Source: Actinomycetota bacterium (lineage in GTDB: Bacteria > Actinomycetota > Thermoleophilia > Solirubrobacterales > 70-9). Taken from it: a stretch of 48,283 nt of DNA. Location of the stretch: assembly GCA_018268605.1 (NCBI GenBank), contig JAFDWG010000326.1, forward strand, positions 1 to 48,283, given 5' to 3'. The translations under genes were made by a program, and so were the position numbers. Below are positions 31,100-39,861 of the stretch, piece by piece; positions within the stretch are counted from its first letter, which is position 1; every line of letters starts with the position of its first letter. Below the pieces are notes generated by a model. It saw nothing but the letters and a program-made list of their open reading frames with translations, made no database searches and was not told where the DNA came from.

Positions 31100-32082
31100 C
31101 GCGGCTCCGCCAGCTTTGCCAGGCTCAGGGCGTAGTCCTCGGCCGGGTCGGTGAACCAGTGGGCCATCGTCAGGCCGGTGCCGGCGTAGGACTCCTCCAG
31201 CCGCGGGCGGGTGAACTTGGTCGAGATCTCGGTGCGCATGATCTCGCCGGCGTCGAAGTGCGTCGTCAGGTCGAGCGCCTCCAGGTGGACGTCGTGGTCG
31301 GCAAGCGAGCGCAGGCCGATGTCGATCCACTCGTGCACCTCGTCGAAGCGGGCGACGTGCTCGAAGGCATCGAGGTCGAAGTCCCCTCCCAACTGGCGGT
31401 TCAGCACGTTGAGGACGTTCTTGTTGAATTCGGCGGTGACCCCGGCCGGATCGTCGTAGGCCAACTCCAGGCGGGCGGTGTCCTTGACCAGATCGGTGCC
31501 CAACAGCAGGTGGTCGCCCTCGTCGAGGAGGCTGCAGATGCGGGAGAGGAACGCGGCGCGCTCGTCGGGATAGAGATTGCCGATCGTGCCGCCGAGGAAG
31601 GCGATCAGGCGCGGCCCGGCCTCGCTGGTCGTCGGCGTCCGCTCCAGATGGGCCTCGAAGTCGCAGACGAGCCCGTGCACGTCGAGGCCCGGGTACTCCT
31701 CGACCAGCGCCGCGGCGGTCTGACGGGTGATCTCCTCGGAGATGTCGACCGGGACGTAGGTGCGCAGAGACCCGGCGTCGCGCATCGCGTCGAGCAGGTG
31801 GCGCGTCTTCGAAGCCGAGCCGGAGCCGAGCTCGATCAGCGTCGCCGGGTTGCCGGCGGCGGCGACGATCTCCGCCGAGCGCTCTTCGAGGATCTGGCGC
31901 TCGCGACGGGTCGGGTAGTACTCACGAAGCTCGGTGATCTCCTCGAAGAGCTGGGACCCGCGCTCGTCGTAGAAGTACTTCGGCGAGAGCTCCTTCGGGG
32001 TCGCGGCGAGGCCCTCGCGCACGTCCTGCTCCATCGCGGCGGCCTGGTCGGCGGGCAGGTGGACGTCGATCGCGATCGTCAC
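31096..32082 (-). CDS. egtD: L-histidine N-alpha-methyltransferase EgtD
   Basis: A 328-residue EgtD that makes hercynine from histidine and three SAM, the first step of ergothioneine synthesis. Family motifs visible are LSPKYFYDERGSQLFEEIT, ELGSGSASKTRHLLDA (SAM-binding), VDIS, AFLGGTIGNLYP and LLLGTDLVKD with AYDDPAGVTAEFNKN. It overlaps egtB by 4 bases, forming a two-gene unit. Confidence 0.95.
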   Translation of the reverse strand: MTIAIDVHLPADQAAAMEQDVREGLAATPKELSPKYFYDERGSQLFEEITELREYYPTRRERQILEERSAEIVAAAGNPATLIELGSGSASKTRHLLDAMRDAGSLRTYVPVDISEEITRQTAAALVEEYPGLDVHGLVCDFEAHLERTPTTSEAGPRLIAFLGGTIGNLYPDERAAFLSRICSLLDEGDHLLLGTDLVKDTARLELAYDDPAGVTAEFNKNVLNVLNRQLGGDFDLDAFEHVARFDEVHEWIDIGLRSLADHDVHLEALDLTTHFDAGEIMRTEISTKFTRPRLEESYAGTGLTMAHWFTDPAEDYALSLAKLAEPR

Positions 32083-33212
32083 GAGGGGTTCCCTTCTGGG
32101 TCATTTACGAGGCGGATACCGGCGAATATCTGGCGGCGCTGTGGCAGGTCCCAGTTGCGGAAGCTCCGGCGGGCGACGTGCTGGTGGGTCGCCCAGGAGG
32201 CGCCGCGCAGGACCTTGTAGGCGTCGCCGAAGAACACCTCCGAGTACTCCTTGTACGGAAAGGCCTCGAAGTCGGGGTAGGCGAGGAAGTCCGAGGAGGT
32301 CCACTCCCAGGCGCCTCCGACACCTTCGAGCCGCTCTGCGGCCGCCTCCCACTCGGACTCGGTCGGCAGCCGCCCACCGGCCCAGCGGGCAAACGCCTCG
32401 GCCTCTTGGTGGGAGACGTGGACGACGGGGCGCGCCGGGTCGACGGGCACGCGGATGCCCATCGCCGTGCGCACCCAGCCCGCGCCGTCGCGCTCCCAGT
32501 ACATCGGCGGCTCGGCGCCTGTCTCCTCCATGTAGGCGATGTACGCGGCGTTGGCGACCGGGGTTCGATCGATCTCGAAGGCGGCGAGCTCGACCTCGTG
32601 ACGGGCGCGCTCGTTGTCGTAGGCGAAGCCGCGGTCGGGAGCGCCGATCTCATACGTCCTCGCCTCGAGGAGGACGGCCCCACCGTCGTGGCCCACCGGC
32701 ACCGGGGCGAAGCGCTCGGGGTCGGCCTCGGCAGGCCGATAGGGGACGTCGAGCATCTGCAGCAACTGGAGCATCGTCTCCTGGTGCTGCAGCTCGTGGG
32801 CGACGAGCATCTCGTAGACGAAGCCTTCGCGCAGCAGCGGGTCGGGGTTGTCGGGACCGATGTCGACCGTCTCCAGCACCTCGAGCGTCCGCGCGCGCAC
32901 GTCGTCGAGGTAGGAGCGGAGCTCCTCGTCGCGCAGGATCGGCAACTCGCCGCGTTCCTTGCGCGGGTTCTCGATCGCGTCGTAGAACCGGCCGAGCTCC
33001 CCGTGCAGCGGTGCCCGCCCGCCGACCCTCTGCACCAGCCAGAGCTCCTCGAAGTTCGCGATGTGCCCGAGGTCCCAGGCCAACGGACTCAGCAGCTCGG
33101 AGTAGACCTTGTTCAGCAGCTCGTCGCCGAGCGGCGCGATCAGCGCGATGGTGCGCTCGCGCGCCTCGGCCAGAAGCGCCGCGATCGACTGCCGGGTCGG
33201 ACTGGACGTCAC
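32079..33212 (-). CDS. egtB: Ergothioneine synthase EgtB (iron sulfoxide synthase)
   Basis: A 377-residue EgtB: DinB-like N-terminal domain and C-terminal FGE-sulfatase domain. The iron-binding histidines are His50 (DLGHIANFEE) and His139/His143 (AHELQHQE). Arg84/Arg87 (NPRKERGELP) and Asp355/Arg359 (NWDLPQRRQIFAG) match in spacing the residues that hold gamma-glutamylcysteine in mycobacterial EgtB as I recall them, suggesting that substrate rather than free cysteine. It is about 50 residues shorter than mycobacterial EgtB. No egtC, egtA or egtE is adjacent. Confidence 0.93.
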   Translation of the reverse strand: MTSSPTRQSIAALLAEARERTIALIAPLGDELLNKVYSELLSPLAWDLGHIANFEELWLVQRVGGRAPLHGELGRFYDAIENPRKERGELPILRDEELRSYLDDVRARTLEVLETVDIGPDNPDPLLREGFVYEMLVAHELQHQETMLQLLQMLDVPYRPAEADPERFAPVPVGHDGGAVLLEARTYEIGAPDRGFAYDNERARHEVELAAFEIDRTPVANAAYIAYMEETGAEPPMYWERDGAGWVRTAMGIRVPVDPARPVVHVSHQEAEAFARWAGGRLPTESEWEAAAERLEGVGGAWEWTSSDFLAYPDFEAFPYKEYSEVFFGDAYKVLRGASWATHQHVARRSFRNWDLPQRRQIFAGIRLVNDPEGNPS

Positions 33213-33262
33213 CTCGGTGGCGATGAGGAGACCGTACAGGACCGCCTCGGCCGGCTCTCAAG

Positions 33263-33625
33263 TTGGCGACGGGTCGCCCTCGACCAGTCGCATGTGAAGA
33301 CGCTCCAGCTGACGATCCTCCCCCCGACTCGCCACCCGTGCCGACCCCGCCGACCTGGCCCACGATCCGGGTCCCGGCAACCCGTAGCCCAGGCCGACGT
33401 CCACCGCGTCCGCCACGACGAATTCGACCCCCGGGCCCGCGGCGACGTCCCCAGGTCGTCTTTCGCCTGGCGAAGAAGCTAAGGCTCGCTCACGGCAAGC
33501 TCAGGGCGGGTCGGCTCTCATGCGAGGGTGCCTGCGGACGAGTCCCCGCGAAGCTGGTCGTGACCGTTACCCGGCCGGGCCACCAACCGGTCCAGAAACA
33601 GTCCCCCCTTCGAGTCCTGCGTTAG
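33263..33625 (+). other. Possible remnant of a secreted-protein gene
   Basis: The 419-base gap between egtB and the next gene has no convincing complete gene. One open frame here starts with Pro/Arg-rich nonsense-like sequence but ends in a plausible domain fragment (KLRLAHGKLRAGRLSCEGACG, then KLVVTVTRPGH). A Cys-x3-Cys beta-rich repeat of this kind is seen in secreted Thermoleophilia proteins. It may be a decayed gene end or chance. The left part of the gap should contain the egtB promoter, which I could not identify. Confidence 0.22.
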
Positions 33626-33631
33626 AGCGCA

Positions 33632-34555
33632 TCAGCCGGTGCCTTCGGCTTCGGGGTCGCGCCAGACTTCCTTCAGCCACGGCGGGACGACGGCGAAGGT
33701 GGCGTGGGAGCCGGCGGCGATCGGCTCGAAGGGGATCAGGTGGACGCGACGGCCGGGGATGAAGCGGGTGCCGCGCGGCTCGCCGGCGGCGTTGCCGGCG
33801 TGGCTGCCGCCGGAGACGAGCAGGAGGCCGGTCTCGGGGCCCCAGCCGTTGGGGTGGCGTACGCCGACGTCCTCGGAGATTTCCTTGAGGATGTCGATGC
33901 CCGCGTCGGATGCCCAGTCGAAATCGTCCAGCGAGTAGTTGTAGCCGTCGTGGGACGAGGCCCGCTCGTCCGCCGAGCCGTCCGGGTTGATCCGAATCTG
34001 CACGCTTTCCCAGTCGTCCCGATGTTCGCCCGCGTCGCCGACGATCGGCACGCCGCGCAGGGTGGCCGAGTTGGCGTAGAAGAGCCAGTACTGGATGTAG
34101 AGGCGTCCGGCCCGCTCGTCGGAGCAGTCGATACCGGCCGCTTCGCTCGCGCTTCGCGCCCCGGATCGACAGTCGACCACGTGGACGAAGGCGCTCACCG
34201 GGAGCCGTTCTTCGGTGCGGTGGACGAGGCCGTCCGGTGCCGCATCCCCGCAGGTCGTTTCACGGCAGCGCCGGTAGTCGACCGGGACCGCGCGCGAGCC
34301 CTCCTCGAAGCCGATCGTCGGCATGTGTCGCCGCACCAGCCGGCCGATCTCGTCGCCGTAGGTGGCGATCAGCAGCGGCTCGTCGCCGCAGCCGTCGGCC
34401 AGCTCGACCGCGCAGAGTAGGTGTCGCCCGATCGAGCGCCCCAGGTCGAGACCGGGGACCTGCACCCCCACCGTGAGGATCCCGACCAGGAGCAGTGAGA
34501 CGATGCAGACCACCCCCACCCACTCGACCGTCCCCTGTCCGCGCTCGGAAGCCAC
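33632..34555 (-). CDS. Membrane-anchored protein with TadE-like N-terminus and Vps62-like domain
   Basis: A 307-residue protein. The N-terminus ERGQGTVEWVGVVCIVSLLLVGI is the anchor of TadE/Flp-type pseudopilins in actinobacteria. The rest is extracytoplasmic, with about six cysteines. Residues about 150-190 (LYIQYWLFYANSA, GEHRDDWESVQIRI) fit the Vps62/DUF946 core, a domain of unknown function. The GTG start at 34555 is the only sensible one; an ATG-based start is not available. No other tad genes are visible, so a pilus role is unsupported. Divergent from the secreted protein at 34595, 39 bases away. Confidence 0.7.
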   Translation of the reverse strand: MASERGQGTVEWVGVVCIVSLLLVGILTVGVQVPGLDLGRSIGRHLLCAVELADGCGDEPLLIATYGDEIGRLVRRHMPTIGFEEGSRAVPVDYRRCRETTCGDAAPDGLVHRTEERLPVSAFVHVVDCRSGARSASEAAGIDCSDERAGRLYIQYWLFYANSATLRGVPIVGDAGEHRDDWESVQIRINPDGSADERASSHDGYNYSLDDFDWASDAGIDILKEISEDVGVRHPNGWGPETGLLLVSGGSHAGNAAGEPRGTRFIPGRRVHLIPFEPIAAGSHATFAVVPPWLKEVWRDPEAEGTG

Positions 34556-34594
34556 GGATGCCTAAGTCCTGGCGGGCCGACATACTCCCCCCTG

Positions 34595-35518
34595 ATGAGG
34601 TGGCCTCGGCGGGGAACTACGCGTGTTGCGGGTGTCGTCTTGGTGACGGCCGCGCTTCTGGCAGGCGCCTCACCGGGGATGAGCGGCGGCGCCCGGAACA
34701 CCAAGGCGAAGAAGCCGAAGCCGCCCGCGGGCAGCGTCGCGTTCTGCTCCTCCCCGGTCGTCGACAACTACTGGGCGCCGGTGGAACACCTCCAACCGAT
34801 CCCGCCGGTGCCGGAAGGAGGCGTGCTGCCGTTCGGACCGGCGGGCATGACGCTCGGCGCCACCGGGCCACAGCGACTCCTGGTGGGCGGCTCGAACATC
34901 GGCTTCCGCCTCGCCAACACCGCTCCCGCCACCGAAGCGAAAGCGCGGCGCCTGAACTGGACCGTGCTCGAGCGACTGATCCGCCTGACGAAGGAAGGAC
35001 GCGGCCTGCACCCCGAAGGCCTCAAACGGATCAACCTGAAGCAGCTGCCGCCGGGAAAGCATCGCGGCGTGACCTTCCCGATCCCGACCAACCCGGCGAT
35101 CTACTCACTTGAAATCACGATCCAGAACGGGCGCGGTCGCCTCCTCGGCCGCTACGGCCAGTACATCCGCGTGGTCGACCGGCTCGTCAACGTCGGGATC
35201 ACCCTCTCCGCCTACGACAAGCTCGCCCCGGGCTCCTACGTCGAAAGCTGCTTCGAAAACCACGGCACCGCCACGGTGACGCCAACCGGCACGAGCCTCG
35301 AACACCTCGAATACGGCACTTGGCGCCCCGTCGTCGTCGGGCCCCAGTACTCCCCTGCCCAGTCGCCGATCCAGCGAACGCTGGGTCCCGGCGAAGCCGA
35401 AAAGATCGCGACCCTGGTCCCCCCGAACGCGAAGCCCGGTCTCTACAAACTGAACGCCACCGGCACCACGGAACTCGGCGAACCAGTGGCGTTGGTTGCG
35501 GAATTCGGAGTGTCATAG
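34595..35518 (+). CDS. Secreted protein of unknown function
   Basis: A 307-residue protein with a twin-Arg-free signal peptide (RWPRRGTTRVAGVVLVTAALLAGASPGMS, probably cleaved near residue 25-30). The mature part is beta-rich, with Cys at VAFCSSP and ESCFENHG that may form a disulfide, and an NPAIYSLEITIQNGRGRLLG segment. I do not recognise the family. GAA dominates over GAG in the second half, as in the exported flagellar proteins. It faces the TadE/Vps62-like gene across 39 bases, so a joint promoter region is likely. Confidence 0.75.
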   Translation: MRWPRRGTTRVAGVVLVTAALLAGASPGMSGGARNTKAKKPKPPAGSVAFCSSPVVDNYWAPVEHLQPIPPVPEGGVLPFGPAGMTLGATGPQRLLVGGSNIGFRLANTAPATEAKARRLNWTVLERLIRLTKEGRGLHPEGLKRINLKQLPPGKHRGVTFPIPTNPAIYSLEITIQNGRGRLLGRYGQYIRVVDRLVNVGITLSAYDKLAPGSYVESCFENHGTATVTPTGTSLEHLEYGTWRPVVVGPQYSPAQSPIQRTLGPGEAEKIATLVPPNAKPGLYKLNATGTTELGEPVALVAEFGVS

Positions 35519-35573
35519 GGCCCTCCGAGGGACGCCCAGGACGTGACGGTTCCGGGCGGAAGAGCGGGAGATT

Positions 35574-35701
35574 CGAACGGTCAGGAATCTGCCGTGTTCC
35601 TTTGTTGCGCCATACGCAAGTTTCGAACACCGCAAGAGCTTGCACGGTTCGAAACTTCGGCTATTCCGAAGTCAGGAACCGCGCAGATTCCTGACCGTTC
35701 G
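35574..35701. repeat. Branched central palindrome of copy IV
   Basis: Outer 19-bp arms (35574-35592 with 35683-35701) enclose three smaller hairpins: TTGCG-CCATA-CGCAA, GTTTCGAAC...GTTCGAAAC (itself containing GCAAG-AG-CTTGC), and CTTCGG-CTATT-CCGAAG. The result is a clover-like fold. Outer arms match copy II with a base change mirrored on both sides. Confidence 0.75.
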
Positions 35702-35747
35702 GGGCCCGGCGTACGACCGGCCCGCCATGCCTTCCCGCACATCCCCC

Positions 35748-35797
35748 GGCCGTCTCGGCCACGGCCACAGCCAGCCAGGGCCGTGGCCGAGACGGCC
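35748..35797. repeat. Hairpin B, copy IV
   Basis: A 19-bp perfect stem (35748-35766 with 35779-35797), as in copies II and III; the loop differs by one base (AGCCAGCCAG). Confidence 0.75.
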
Positions 35798-35861
35798 ATG
35801 CTCGCCGCCCCCGCCTTGCGTCCCTTTCAATCGGGCGCCGAAAGCGCCCGGACCCTCCGAG

Positions 35862-37277
35862 CTACAGGTTCTCGATCTCCGCCGCGATTTCCGCCGCGGC
35901 GGCTTTCGCGTCGGCGAAGAGCATCGAGGTGTTCGGTTCGTAGAAGAGGTCGTTGTCGATGCCGGCGAAGCCGGTGGAGAGGGAGCGCTTGATCACGATC
36001 ACCTCGTTGGCCTCGGAGACTTCGATGATCGGCATGCCGGCGATCGGGGAGTTCGGATCGTTCTTGGCCGCCGGGTTGGTGACGTCGTTCGCCCCGATGA
36101 CCACCGCGACGTCGACGCGCGGCATTTCGGGGTTGATCTCGTCCATCTCTTTGAGGTTCTCGTAGGGCACGTCGGCCTCGGCCAGGAGGACGTTCATGTG
36201 TCCTGGCATACGGCCCGCGACCGGGTGGATCGCGTAGTTGACCGTCACCCCGCGCGCCTCCAACTGGTTGGCCATCTCCTTGACCGCGTGCTGGGCCTGG
36301 GCGACGGCGAGGCCGTAACCGGGGACGATCACGACGTTGTCGGCGTAGGCAAGCTTGATCGCCGCGTCCTGGGCGCCGATCGAGGTGACCGGGCGCTGCT
36401 CGCCCGAGCCCGCGGCCGCGGCAGGCGCGCCGCCGAAGCCGGAGAAGAGGATGTTGGCGACCGAGCGGTTCATGGCCGTCGCCATCTCCATCGTCAGGAT
36501 CGTTCCCGACGAGCCGACCAGGGTGCCGGCGACGATCAAGGCAACGTTGTCGAGAGCGAAGCCGGCTGCCGCGGCGGAGAGGCCGGTGAAGGCGTTCAGC
36601 ATCGAGATCACGACCGGCATGTCGGCGCCGCCGATCGGCAGCACGACCAGGTTGCCAAGGATCGCCGCGGCGACCAGGATCAGGATGAAGAGGCCCTGCG
36701 AGGGCGGGTCGTTGTTGATCGCGATGATCACCGCGAGGACGATCACGCCGATGCCGAGGACCGCGTTGATGATCTGCTGCCCCGGCACCGCCATCGGCCG
36801 CGTCGGGATCACTTCCTGCAGCTTCCCGAAGGCGATGTTGGATCCCCAGAAGGAGATCGAGCCGATGATCCCCGCGAGCAGCGTCGGGATCAGCTCTTCC
36901 AACGGCATCGCGCCACCGAGGCTGATCCCGTGACGGATCTCCGACCAGGCGATCAGGGCCACCGCACCGCCGCCGACCCCGTTGTAGAGGGCGACCATCT
37001 GCGGCATCTCGGTCATCTTCACCTTGATCGAGGCGTAGGCCCCGACCGTGGAGCCGATCGCCAGGCCGATCGCGATGTAGCCCCAGTTCCCCATCCCGTC
37101 GAGCAGCAGGGTGGTGACGACCGCGACCGCCATACCGACCGCGGCGATCATGTTGCCGCGCTTGGCCGTGGTCGGGTGGGTGCCCTGTTTCAGGCCGACG
37201 ATGAAGAGCGAAAACGAGACGATGTAGAGCGCCGTGGCGGCATCGCCGCCCGGCTTGAGCACTGCCTCGGCGATCAT
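35862..37277 (-). CDS. pntB: NAD(P) transhydrogenase subunit beta PntB
   Basis: A 471-residue subunit of the proton-pumping transhydrogenase that reduces NADP+ with NADH. About nine membrane helices occupy residues 1-260, and the C-terminal NADP-binding domain carries GYGLAVAQAQ and HPVAGRMPGHMNVLLAEA. Overlaps pntAB by 4 bases. In a strictly co-expressed three-gene form (AA-AB-B), as in many actinobacteria and Rhodospirillum. Confidence 0.95.
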   Translation of the reverse strand: MIAEAVLKPGGDAATALYIVSFSLFIVGLKQGTHPTTAKRGNMIAAVGMAVAVVTTLLLDGMGNWGYIAIGLAIGSTVGAYASIKVKMTEMPQMVALYNGVGGGAVALIAWSEIRHGISLGGAMPLEELIPTLLAGIIGSISFWGSNIAFGKLQEVIPTRPMAVPGQQIINAVLGIGVIVLAVIIAINNDPPSQGLFILILVAAAILGNLVVLPIGGADMPVVISMLNAFTGLSAAAAGFALDNVALIVAGTLVGSSGTILTMEMATAMNRSVANILFSGFGGAPAAAAGSGEQRPVTSIGAQDAAIKLAYADNVVIVPGYGLAVAQAQHAVKEMANQLEARGVTVNYAIHPVAGRMPGHMNVLLAEADVPYENLKEMDEINPEMPRVDVAVVIGANDVTNPAAKNDPNSPIAGMPIIEVSEANEVIVIKRSLSTGFAGIDNDLFYEPNTSMLFADAKAAAAEIAAEIENL

Positions 37278-37594
37278 TTACCGGCGCCACCTTTGTCGTC
37301 GCCGTCAGCTTTCGGTTTGGGTTTTTTGGAGAACATGCCGAGCATCCGGTCGGTAACCATGAAGCCGCCGACGATATTGATCGCACCGAAGGCGACGGCG
37401 ATCGTGCCGATCAGGTACTCGAGCGGATCGTTCGCGTAGCCGAGGACGATCAGGCCGCCGAGCATGACGATGCCGTGGATCGCGTTGGTCTGCGACATCA
37501 GCGGCGTGTGCAGCGTCGTCGGCACCTTCGAGATGACCTCGAAGCCGACGAAGATCGCCAGCACGAAGATGGCGAACTCGGTGAAGAGACTCAT
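37274..37594 (-). CDS. pntAB: NAD(P) transhydrogenase subunit alpha part 2 (membrane)
   Basis: A 106-residue membrane subunit with three helices (about 4-22, 37-55, 60-84) and the family pattern VPTTLHTPLMSQTNAIHGIV. The Lys-rich tail is cytoplasmic. It overlaps both pntAA and pntB by 4 bases. Confidence 0.93.
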   Translation of the reverse strand: MSLFTEFAIFVLAIFVGFEVISKVPTTLHTPLMSQTNAIHGIVMLGGLIVLGYANDPLEYLIGTIAVAFGAINIVGGFMVTDRMLGMFSKKPKPKADGDDKGGAGK

Positions 37595-38721
37595 GCGTCC
37601 CTCCCTGCGGCACGCTCGTTTTTGATCTCGCCGCCCTGCGTGATCAGCGCCGCCGCGAGGATGTCGTCCTCGAGGTCGACCTTCAACTCGCCCTCCTCGG
37701 TGATCAGCAGGCCGAGCAGGTTCTCCAGGTTTTTCGCGTAGAGCTGGGAGGCCGGGACCGGCATCAGGCTCGGCAGGTTGCGCGGGCCGATGACTTTGAC
37801 GCCGTTCTCGACGACCGTCTCACCCGGCTTCGTCAGCTCACAGTTGCCGCCCGTCTCGGCGGCGAGGTCGACGATCACGGAGCCCGGCGCCATGTTCCGC
37901 ACCGCGTCGGCGGTGATCAGGATCGGGGCGGCGCGGCCCGGGATCGCGGCGGTGGTGACGATGATGTCCTGTTTTTTCGCGTTCTCGGCCAGCGCGTCGC
38001 GGACCTGCGCGTTCTCCTCCTCGGTGAGCGGTCGGGCGTAGCCGCCCTCGCCCTCCGCGTCGGGGATGAAGTCGAGTTCGAGCGGACGACCGCCGAGCGA
38101 GGCGATCTGCTCCCAGGCGGCGCGCCGGATGTCGAAGCCGGTGACGATCGCCCCGAGGCGCTTTGCCGTCGCGACGGCCTGCAGCCCGGCGACGCCGGCG
38201 CCGAGAACCAACACTTTTGCCGGTGGCACCGTGCCTGCCGCGGTGGTCATCATGCCGAAGAATCGACCCGACTCCCGAGCCGCGATCAGCATCGCGGCAT
38301 ACCCCGCGGCGGCGGCCTGCGAGGAAAGCGCGTCCATGGCCTGCGCCCGGGTCGTCCGCGGGATCGCCTCCATCGCGAAGCTGGTGACGCCGGAGGCGGC
38401 CAGGGCCTTGTTGGTGTCGGCGGCCACCCACGGGTTCAGGTGCGAGACGTAGATCTGGTCGGAATTCAGCCGGCCGATGTCCTCGGCCCTCGGCACGCCG
38501 ACCTTGAGGACGACGTCGGCAGCCCACACCTGGTCGGCCGGGGCGATCTCGGCGCCCGCGTCGGCGTAGGCAGCATCGACGTGCCCGGCGGCCTCTCCGG
38601 CCCCGGACTCGATCAGGACGTCGACCTTCTCGTCGGCTTTCTTCAACGAGCGGACGACATCGGGTACAAGCGCGACCCGGCGCTCCCCCTCGGCGGTCTC
38701 TTTCGGCACTCCGATCTTCAC
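37591..38721 (-). CDS. pntAA: NAD(P) transhydrogenase subunit alpha part 1 (NAD-binding)
   Basis: A 376-residue soluble subunit that binds NAD(H). The start MKIGVPKETAEGERRVALVPD is diagnostic. The Rossmann motif is LVLGAGVAGLQAVATAKRLGA, with FDIRRAAWEQ following. Related to alanine dehydrogenase, but the three-gene context settles the call. The LLM gene upstream is in the same direction, with a 51-base gap that could hold its own promoter. Confidence 0.95.
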   Translation of the reverse strand: MKIGVPKETAEGERRVALVPDVVRSLKKADEKVDVLIESGAGEAAGHVDAAYADAGAEIAPADQVWAADVVLKVGVPRAEDIGRLNSDQIYVSHLNPWVAADTNKALAASGVTSFAMEAIPRTTRAQAMDALSSQAAAAGYAAMLIAARESGRFFGMMTTAAGTVPPAKVLVLGAGVAGLQAVATAKRLGAIVTGFDIRRAAWEQIASLGGRPLELDFIPDAEGEGGYARPLTEEENAQVRDALAENAKKQDIIVTTAAIPGRAAPILITADAVRNMAPGSVIVDLAAETGGNCELTKPGETVVENGVKVIGPRNLPSLMPVPASQLYAKNLENLLGLLITEEGELKVDLEDDILAAALITQGGEIKNERAAGRDA

Positions 38722-38772
38722 AGCGGCGCGGAACCTTATGCGATTCGGTGCATGTCCTGTTGTGTGCCCAGG

Positions 38773-39834
38773 TCAGCCGGCCACGTCGACGTAGTCCATC
38801 GCGGCCAATCGCTCCAGCGTGTGAAGCTGCTGATCCCGCTCTACATGGGCAGGTGAAACGATCAGACGATCCACACCGGCGACGGCGAAACGAGCTACCC
38901 GATCGGCGACCTCGGCCTCGGTTCCGACCAGCGAGGTCGCCGCGACGATCTCGTCGGGGAGGGCCTGGAAGGCCCCGCCGCGGTCGCCCGCCTGGAACCT
39001 CTTCTGCACCTCGTCGGCGACCTCGCCGAAGCCGAAGCGGTGTGCCAGATCGACGTAGAAGTTCGTCTTCCGCGACCCCATGCCCCCCAGATAGAGCATC
39101 AGGCCGGCCTTGACCATGTTCTTCGCCGCCTCCAGGTCGCCGTCGATCGCCACCTGCAGGCTCGGGGAGACCTCAAGGTCCGCGCGCGTCCGCCCGCCGG
39201 CGGCGAATCCGGCCTCCAGGTGCTCCCCCCAGGTCTCCTGGAGGTGATCGACGGAGAAGAAGATCGGGATCCAGCCGTCACAGACTTCGGCCGCCATCTG
39301 CACCGATTTGCGCCCGATCGCGCCCACGAACACCGGGATCGAATTGCGCAGCGGGTGGAAATTCAGCTTCAGCGCCTTGCCCTCCCCGCCCTCGAGCGGC
39401 AGGTCGTAGTGCGTCCCGTGGTGCTCCAGCGGACCTTCTCTGGCGACGATCTCCCGCACCACCTCGATGTACTCGCGGGTCCGCCCCCACGGCTTCGCGT
39501 AGGGCACGCCGTACCACCCTTCCGAGACCTGCGGGCCGCTCGGACCGAAGCCGAAGATGAAGCGCCCGCCGGACAGTTTGTCGATCGTCACCCCGGCCAT
39601 CGCGGCTGCGGCGGGCGGTCGGGCGGGTACCTGCATGATCGCCGCGCCGAGATTGATCGTCTTCGTCTGCCCTGCCAACCAGGCCAGCACACTGGTCACG
39701 TCGGAGCCGTAGGACTCCGCCACCCAGACCGACTCATAGCCCAGATCCTCGGCCGCGCGCACGAGCTCGAGGGCCTCCTCACCAGCAGGCCCGATCCCCC
39801 AATAGCCCAGATTGACGCCCAGCTTCACCCCCAT
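38773..39834 (-). CDS. LLM-class F420-dependent oxidoreductase
   Basis: A 353-residue luciferase-like protein: GVNLGYWGIGPAGEEALELV, AEDLGYESVWVAESYGSD, TKTINLGAAIMQVPARPP and LSGGRFIFGFGPSGPQVSEGW are typical of actinobacterial F420-dependent LLM enzymes (G6PDH/MER-like group). The substrate is unknown. It could be co-transcribed with pntAA-AB-B, linking redox-cofactor supply, which is an inference from direction and spacing. Confidence 0.87.
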   Translation of the reverse strand: MGVKLGVNLGYWGIGPAGEEALELVRAAEDLGYESVWVAESYGSDVTSVLAWLAGQTKTINLGAAIMQVPARPPAAAAMAGVTIDKLSGGRFIFGFGPSGPQVSEGWYGVPYAKPWGRTREYIEVVREIVAREGPLEHHGTHYDLPLEGGEGKALKLNFHPLRNSIPVFVGAIGRKSVQMAAEVCDGWIPIFFSVDHLQETWGEHLEAGFAAGGRTRADLEVSPSLQVAIDGDLEAAKNMVKAGLMLYLGGMGSRKTNFYVDLAHRFGFGEVADEVQKRFQAGDRGGAFQALPDEIVAATSLVGTEAEVADRVARFAVAGVDRLIVSPAHVERDQQLHTLERLAAMDYVDVAG

Positions 39835-39861
39835 CCGACCGCAACCCTATTCAATAGACCC

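Larger units (their letters stand above)
35519..35835 (+). repeat. Modular palindromic element, copy IV (half A - centre - B)
   Basis: Fills the convergent gap between the secreted protein and pntB. Hairpin A is reduced to its right half (GACGCCCAGGACGTGACGGTTCC, about 35531-35552, following the stop directly), then a branched central palindrome (35574-35701), the GTACGA...CTTCCC spacer shared with copy II, hairpin B (35748-35797) and the tail CTTGCGTCCCTTTC. Confidence 0.72.

Noticed and set aside
35574-35701. tRNA gene suggested by clover-like fold and GTTCGAA motifs
   Set aside because: Arm lengths are wrong, the outer stem is 19 bp, there is no anticodon arm of 5+7 bases and no proper acceptor end; the related copy II lacks the branches.
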